A stretch of DNA of 64,000 nt from assembly GCA_001557505.1 (NCBI GenBank), contig LSAX01000009.1:1426001-1490000 (forward strand), given 5' to 3'. Below the pieces are notes generated by a model. The model was not told the DNA's origin. It saw only the letters and a program-made list of their open reading frames with translations, and searched no databases. The stretch's first letter is position 1. The number at the start of each line of letters is the position of its first letter. Below, in pieces: positions 59,733 through 64,000 of the stretch. Made by a program: the position numbers and the translations under genes. The stretch is from Reticulascus tulasneorum. Its lineage: Eukaryota; Ascomycota; Sordariomycetes; Glomerellales; Reticulascaceae.

Positions 59733-61090
59733 GTCCGGACTGGAAGAGTCACTGGAGTAGGAATTTGTGCGGTTCTGAGGAGAGCGTGTGAGAACGGAGT
59801 TCAGCCTTGAATTTTTTTTGGAGGGGTAATTACCTTGGAGTTGATGGACAACGGCGGAGGGGGTGGCGCTCTGGCGGAGGAACCCATTGCTATATATGGA
59901 TGGGAGTGTTGGATGTGTTGGCAAAGGAAGCGTTCTATGATAGAGGGATGTCTCGTATGAGATATCAAGTAATTCGTCTTGGGAGATGTAGTTGAGATTC
60001 GTGATGCAACCGGATGACTTCAAGCCAATTTTAGGGTATCAGTGCAATAGATATGAATGGGGTTTTAAAGAAAGCCCTCCAGGGTATATGGCACGCCTGG
60101 TGCAAGGGAAAGCTTATCAAGCTGAACTGAGAGGGGTATCTTTGAGGAAATGTTTCCGTGAGAAAGAAATAGCCAACAATCTTCCCAGACCGCCATCTGG
60201 GGAAGCCCTATATATGCTGTGTGCGGCCGCTTACCTGTCCTTGTTTGGGATGCTCCCACCTGGCTGGCCTCACATGCATTGTCATGGAGCCAGCGAAGCA
60301 GTCCCGCCAGTCTTGTGGCCGACGTGCCAGGAAAGCTACTGTCCAAATGGCGGGCTGCAGGGTTGTCGATACGGTGAGCCAATAAGTCGATGCCGAGGAG
60401 CTGCAGGTCTGATGCGGGATGATCCAACCTAATCAAAACCGAGGCGCCGGATTGGATGGCCCCGTAAGGCAACAGCGTAAGGCCAATTGGCGAGTTCTTG
60501 TCCTTCGCGCAAGCACACTAGTGCAGTGAAGCCCAATGGGGGTATCACTGGGTTGTTTGGTTGTCTTACGGGAAGATCAGCGGTCTCGGTAGATCGTTGG
60601 ACAAGGTGTGGATAAGGTTGATGAAAGGCTGACGACAACATTTCGTCAAGCCGTTCAAGCGTTCGGTTCCCAATTTAGACGCAGTGAAATCCCTCCTGGG
60701 CGATCGATGATCTATTCGGGCATGGCCGTGGAATATTTCCAGAAGGGAAGCATTGCTGCCGGTGGCTAGCTGATCATCACGTCGAACGAGCGACTGCATA
60801 TGTTTCCGTCGTTCAGCGCAGCAGCCACAGGTCTCCAAACCGCGAGCGAGGCCCCACAATATCCGTAGACTTTCGGACGAGGCCGAAGCACTAGTGCCTA
60901 GTGCCTCAGGTGCTCGTGCTTGGCGATGTTTGAAAACACGCACGTGAGACCCAATTTAATAATCTAATTTGGGCGCAGAATCTCGCTGCCTGGCAAGGCA
61001 TCAACGATAGAATCTCTGGGCTAATTCCCTAGGTACCTACACCTAAGTGGGTCGTAAAAAAACAGTGCCGCTTTATCATCTGGATATTCC

Positions 61091-61190
61091 TAGCTACTAA
61101 TTCAGGGAATATTGTAGTGAGTATATCGTAGAATATCAAGGGTATATTCAAGTAGCTATTCACAGGAATATTATAATGAATATAGCTGTA
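61091..61190. repeat. Diverged direct repeat in A/T-rich tract
   Basis: Two copies of about 40 bases (61,091-61,130 and 61,153-61,190), both starting TAGCTA and containing a GAATATTRTARTGARTAT core. The differences are mostly G/A and C/T transitions plus a short gap. Confidence 0.6.
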
Positions 61191-62269
61191 AGTATAATAT
61201 AATAATTAGAATATTTGATAACTTCTTAATCTGTACACTGGTTTCATTTCACATACTTTCCAAGCGGCACTGGTTTTTTGGCAACCCACTCGGTACCTTA
61301 GTCAGGGCCTTGGCCGCCACACCCACACCAGCCCAACACACCAGCCACGTATCCTGGCTCGTGGGACGGACGGCTACCCCAGCTTTTGGTAGGGCTGGAT
61401 CTCAGAAGCCGGTGAAGCTTGATCTTGAGCCGCAAGCTTCCATCCCATGGGGCCGGCATCGATCTCTCGGAGAGCTTGGAAAAACGTTTGAAGGTATGAC
61501 GAGAATACTCTTGCTCCATACGGTGGTGACGGCCCGAGTCAATTCGGTATCTGATTGCGTGTAATTCGGTCGCCACGATGATATCTATCAATCGGCACCG
61601 CCAAATGTCCGAATCGATATGTTGAAGGTTGGGATAGGATGGGAAACGAGGAATTGCATCATTGTGTTGATCTTCGAATTTGGATGTTTCTGACCCTCCA
61701 GTCTGGTGCATTTATTTGTCGGTCCTGGTAAATCCGGCGTTGGGGCGCCTCAAATCTCTGCCTGGAGCTCGGACCACCCGCCTCGTTTTGGTTGGCTGCC
61801 TGCACGTGAGACCCACCCAAACACCCACTCCCCTAACCTAACTCACAGCAAACACACGCGCCATCGTGATTTTTCCCTGCGCATCCAGCTTGCAAACTCC
61901 TAGTCACCGCCCACGGTGCCACCATCAGAGTGCAACCTGGAACTTCGCGGACAATCTTTGCCGCAGATCCATCATCGACTGCTGGCGCTGGAATTTCCCA
62001 CACTGGATGGCTGGGACCGAGACGTTTGATACCATAGACCCCTGTCCTCTCCGCCGACCCGCGCACTGAAGACAAAGGTACGACTTTCACGAACAATTAC
62101 CAATACCGTTTTCATTGCGATTCTATTCCAACAATAGGACCGACTCTATTGACATGCCACAACACTTCATTCATCCTCGGCCGTGCTAATAGATGCACTT
62201 GCAGAATTCCACCTATCCTTCGAAGCGGACCGCGACCCCCTTCTGCTGCGTGACACAGGATCAGCTCTG

Positions 62270-62321
62270 GTATGATGGCCTGACATGTCCAGATACGTTC
62301 CTCTCTAACATCTACATGTAG
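62270..62321 (+). other. Probable intron in the YTA7 5' leader
   Basis: A 52-base segment with donor GTATGA, branch-like CTCTCTAACA and acceptor TGTAG, placed just before the start codon at 62,327. Supported by splice signals alone. Confidence 0.5.
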
Positions 62322-62326
62322 AAAAG

Positions 62327-64000
62327 ATGGCGTCCAAGCGCAAGCGCATCATTGAGGACTTTGATCCCAACAAGTCCGACTCCGACGACGAGAACTTCGA
62401 GCCTGGCGAAGATAGACCCAAACGAGACAAGAAGAGAGCCCGTCCATCCAAGGGCTCCAAAAGTTCGGGCAGCCGAAAGAGGATAAATCGATACGGAGGT
62501 TCGGATATCGAAGATGACGAGGGTATTTCTGACAGTCAGGAGGATAACTCCTTTGGCGAGGAACCAGAAGAAGATGACGAAGACGAAGATGTGACAGTCA
62601 ACGCAGCTGGTCGACGTGCTAGGCAAGCTGCAGTTAAGCATCGCAGTTATAAAGAAAGCAGCGATGACGAGGAAGACGTCAATGATTCAGATGACCAATT
62701 GTCTGAAGCGCCGTCGAAGCCCAAGAAAACCCCGACAAAGATTATCAAACTGAAAGTGCCACCAAGGAAGGCAAATCCGCCACCGGTCGCGCCGACCCGC
62801 AGATCAACGCGAGCCCATACGGAGGAGTTCGACGAGGATCTGGTCGAGCTGACCACTTCTGGTAAACATGTCCAAACTGCGCGATCATCCAGAAGTAAGA
62901 GTCCAGAAACGTTTCTTCGTGCCTCGAGGACATCTCGTGCAATGAAGGGCCTCAAGAAAGCACCCGAACCCATTGAGGAGGCAACTCAGGAGAGCAGTGG
63001 TCGTGGCCTGCCGGATGTCGATAACATCGATGAACTTGCGCAAGATTCTGAGCTGGCCGACAAAGAAGATGATGGGGTCAAAGATACGGCCATGGAAGAC
63101 GCCGTCAAAGAGCCCTCTCCAGAGGCAGTGGCGAAAGAAGATGTCGCTGTGGAAGACGATGATGAAGAGGATGAGGGTCCAATCACTCGGCGAACCAGGG
63201 CGGCCAGAGCGAGTGTATCTGCTGCCGCTGCCGAGGAACCTGAGGTTGAAGGTGGAGAAGACAACGGCAAAACCGGCCGACTAACGCGGAGGTCTCTACG
63301 AAAATCCAAATCGCTCCAAGAACCTAGCAGTGACTTTGAGCCTGGCGATGAATCCGGACCAGAGGGAGGTGCGATGTCCGACTCGTCTGCTAAAAACGAC
63401 GGGAACGGCAATGGCGACGATGAAGATTTTGATAGTCCCGCCCCGCGTGGTCGTCGTACCAAACCGAAAGGGAGATCCACCAAAAGTTCCCGCCGCGGGC
63501 AGGAATCAGCTGAGGAAGCTGAGCTCGACCAGGACGAACTCGCCGAGGAACTTCACGAGCTGAGGCAGGATTCCCGCTCTCGTCGACCCCGCCGACCATC
63601 CCCAGCTATCATATATCAGGAAACGGCGTCTAAGAGACGCCGAGCCGCGGCCAAACCACTGAATTATTTTATGCCACCTCTCTCCGCAGTTAACATTGAG
63701 GAAGAGGAGGCCGAGGACCCAGCGCCAACACCTGCTCGTCGTCGTGGCGGTCGGGCAGGGGCCACCCAAGCCTGGGACAGAGCTCTCAATACTACTTTCG
63801 GTCCCTTTGGTGGCGGTGGTGGCAATTCGCTTCTCATTGGGCCGTGGGGTACCGGCGCAGCTGGTGGTGTTGACTCGGATAGCAGTGATGACGAGATGGT
63901 GAAACGGTCTGGCCCTGCTGGTGGTAATGTCGGCATGACGCCCACGTCAGCCGTTGCTCCAGCGGGATTGCTACCTGGGATCGGCCAGCCGCTCGAGGCA
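62327..64000 (+). CDS. YTA7: YTA7/ATAD2-type AAA-ATPase, N-terminal part (runs off the window)
   Basis: YTA7 (ATAD2, TAT-binding homologue 7) is a chromatin AAA-ATPase with a bromodomain that evicts or restrains histone H3. The first 558 codons are open to the right edge with no stop. This segment is the charged N-terminus: acidic/basic repeats (NKSDSDDENFEPGEDRPKR), several RRSTRAH/RRTRAAR/RRSLRKS motifs, and the conserved LNYFMPPLSAVN and TTFGPFGGGGGN-type Gly-rich segments, then DSDSSDDEM and VGMTPTSA just upstream of where the AAA domain should begin. The start MASKRKRIIEDFDPNKSDSD is preceded by a likely leader intron. AAA modules and bromodomain are expected right of the window. Assignment is from the N-terminal motifs, so good but not absolute. 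Confidence 0.8.
   Translation, partial: MASKRKRIIEDFDPNKSDSDDENFEPGEDRPKRDKKRARPSKGSKSSGSRKRINRYGGSDIEDDEGISDSQEDNSFGEEPEEDDEDEDVTVNAAGRRARQAAVKHRSYKESSDDEEDVNDSDDQLSEAPSKPKKTPTKIIKLKVPPRKANPPPVAPTRRSTRAHTEEFDEDLVELTTSGKHVQTARSSRSKSPETFLRASRTSRAMKGLKKAPEPIEEATQESSGRGLPDVDNIDELAQDSELADKEDDGVKDTAMEDAVKEPSPEAVAKEDVAVEDDDEEDEGPITRRTRAARASVSAAAAEEPEVEGGEDNGKTGRLTRRSLRKSKSLQEPSSDFEPGDESGPEGGAMSDSSAKNDGNGNGDDEDFDSPAPRGRRTKPKGRSTKSSRRGQESAEEAELDQDELAEELHELRQDSRSRRPRRPSPAIIYQETASKRRRAAAKPLNYFMPPLSAVNIEEEEAEDPAPTPARRRGGRAGATQAWDRALNTTFGPFGGGGGNSLLIGPWGTGAAGGVDSDSSDDEMVKRSGPAGGNVGMTPTSAVAPAGLLPGIGQPLEA

Larger units (their letters stand above)
59733..62326. other. Intergenic: upstream of small gene, A/T-rich repeat tract and YTA7 leader
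   Basis: 59,733-60,023 may contain upstream coding sequence of the small gene. 60,024-61,060 shows no supportable gene. 61,080-61,250 is markedly A/T-rich with a diverged direct repeat. 61,700-62,326 is the promoter and leader of YTA7, including a probable leader intron at 62,270-62,321 (donor GTATGA, branch CTAAC, acceptor TAG) ending five bases before the ATG. Confidence 0.5.

Noticed and set aside
60065..60472. 135-codon minus-strand frame
   Set aside because: No recognised motif, and a comparably long plus-strand frame covers the same interval.
1..64000. CRISPR arrays, insertion sequences, retrotransposons
   Set aside because: No regularly spaced repeats, transposase or reverse-transcriptase motifs, or long terminal repeats were seen.

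Overview
The window looks like a chromosome arm segment of a filamentous ascomycete (Pezizomycotina, most likely a Sordariomycete). Short 49-106 nt spliceosomal introns with GTRNGT donors and CTAAC-type branch points break most genes. The proteins are typical of mould genomes: coronin, a BUD4/anillin-like protein, HET-domain proteins, a Zn2Cys6 factor, and BCNT/SWC5. I see no operons, no transposase or retrotransposon genes, no CRISPR array and no rRNA gene. Family names come from recognising motifs in the translations; no database search was run.

Layout. 1-11,367 has no gene I can support; its first 1.3 kb is strongly G/A-rich on the plus strand. From 11,368 to 35,937 eight genes follow on the minus strand: coronin, BUD4-like, HIS6, a HET-domain protein with an RS/SP-repeat head, the SNF2/STH1 remodeller ATPase, WDR70, a D-galactonate-dehydratase-like enolase-family enzyme and a PhyH dioxygenase. 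From 36,670 to 46,649 orientation alternates: SWC5 (+), kappa-class GST (-), HSDL2-like SDR (+), DUS1 tRNA-dihydrouridine synthase (-), BNI4-like protein (-). A 5.7 kb gene-poor stretch holding the BNI4 leader separates these from a Zn2Cys6 regulator (+, 52,338-53,962). Then come a decayed HET gene (-, 54,718 to about 56,075), a secreted alpha-carbonic anhydrase (+), a small conserved fungal gene (-) and the first 558 codons of a YTA7/ATAD2 AAA-ATPase (+) that runs off the right edge.

How the genes relate. Three encode chromatin factors (SNF2/STH1, SWC5, YTA7) and two encode bud-neck or septum scaffolds (BUD4, BNI4). The kappa GST and the SDR are divergent across 373 bp and may share a promoter. 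Together with the nearby galactonate dehydratase and PhyH dioxygenase they form the only metabolic-looking neighbourhood, but SWC5 lies inside it, so a cluster is only a suggestion. The two HET loci, one intact with a tandem-repeat N-terminus and one riddled with stops and frameshifts, are the clearest accessory, self/non-self-type content. Exon coordinates below were derived by hand from splice signals and reading-frame continuity.
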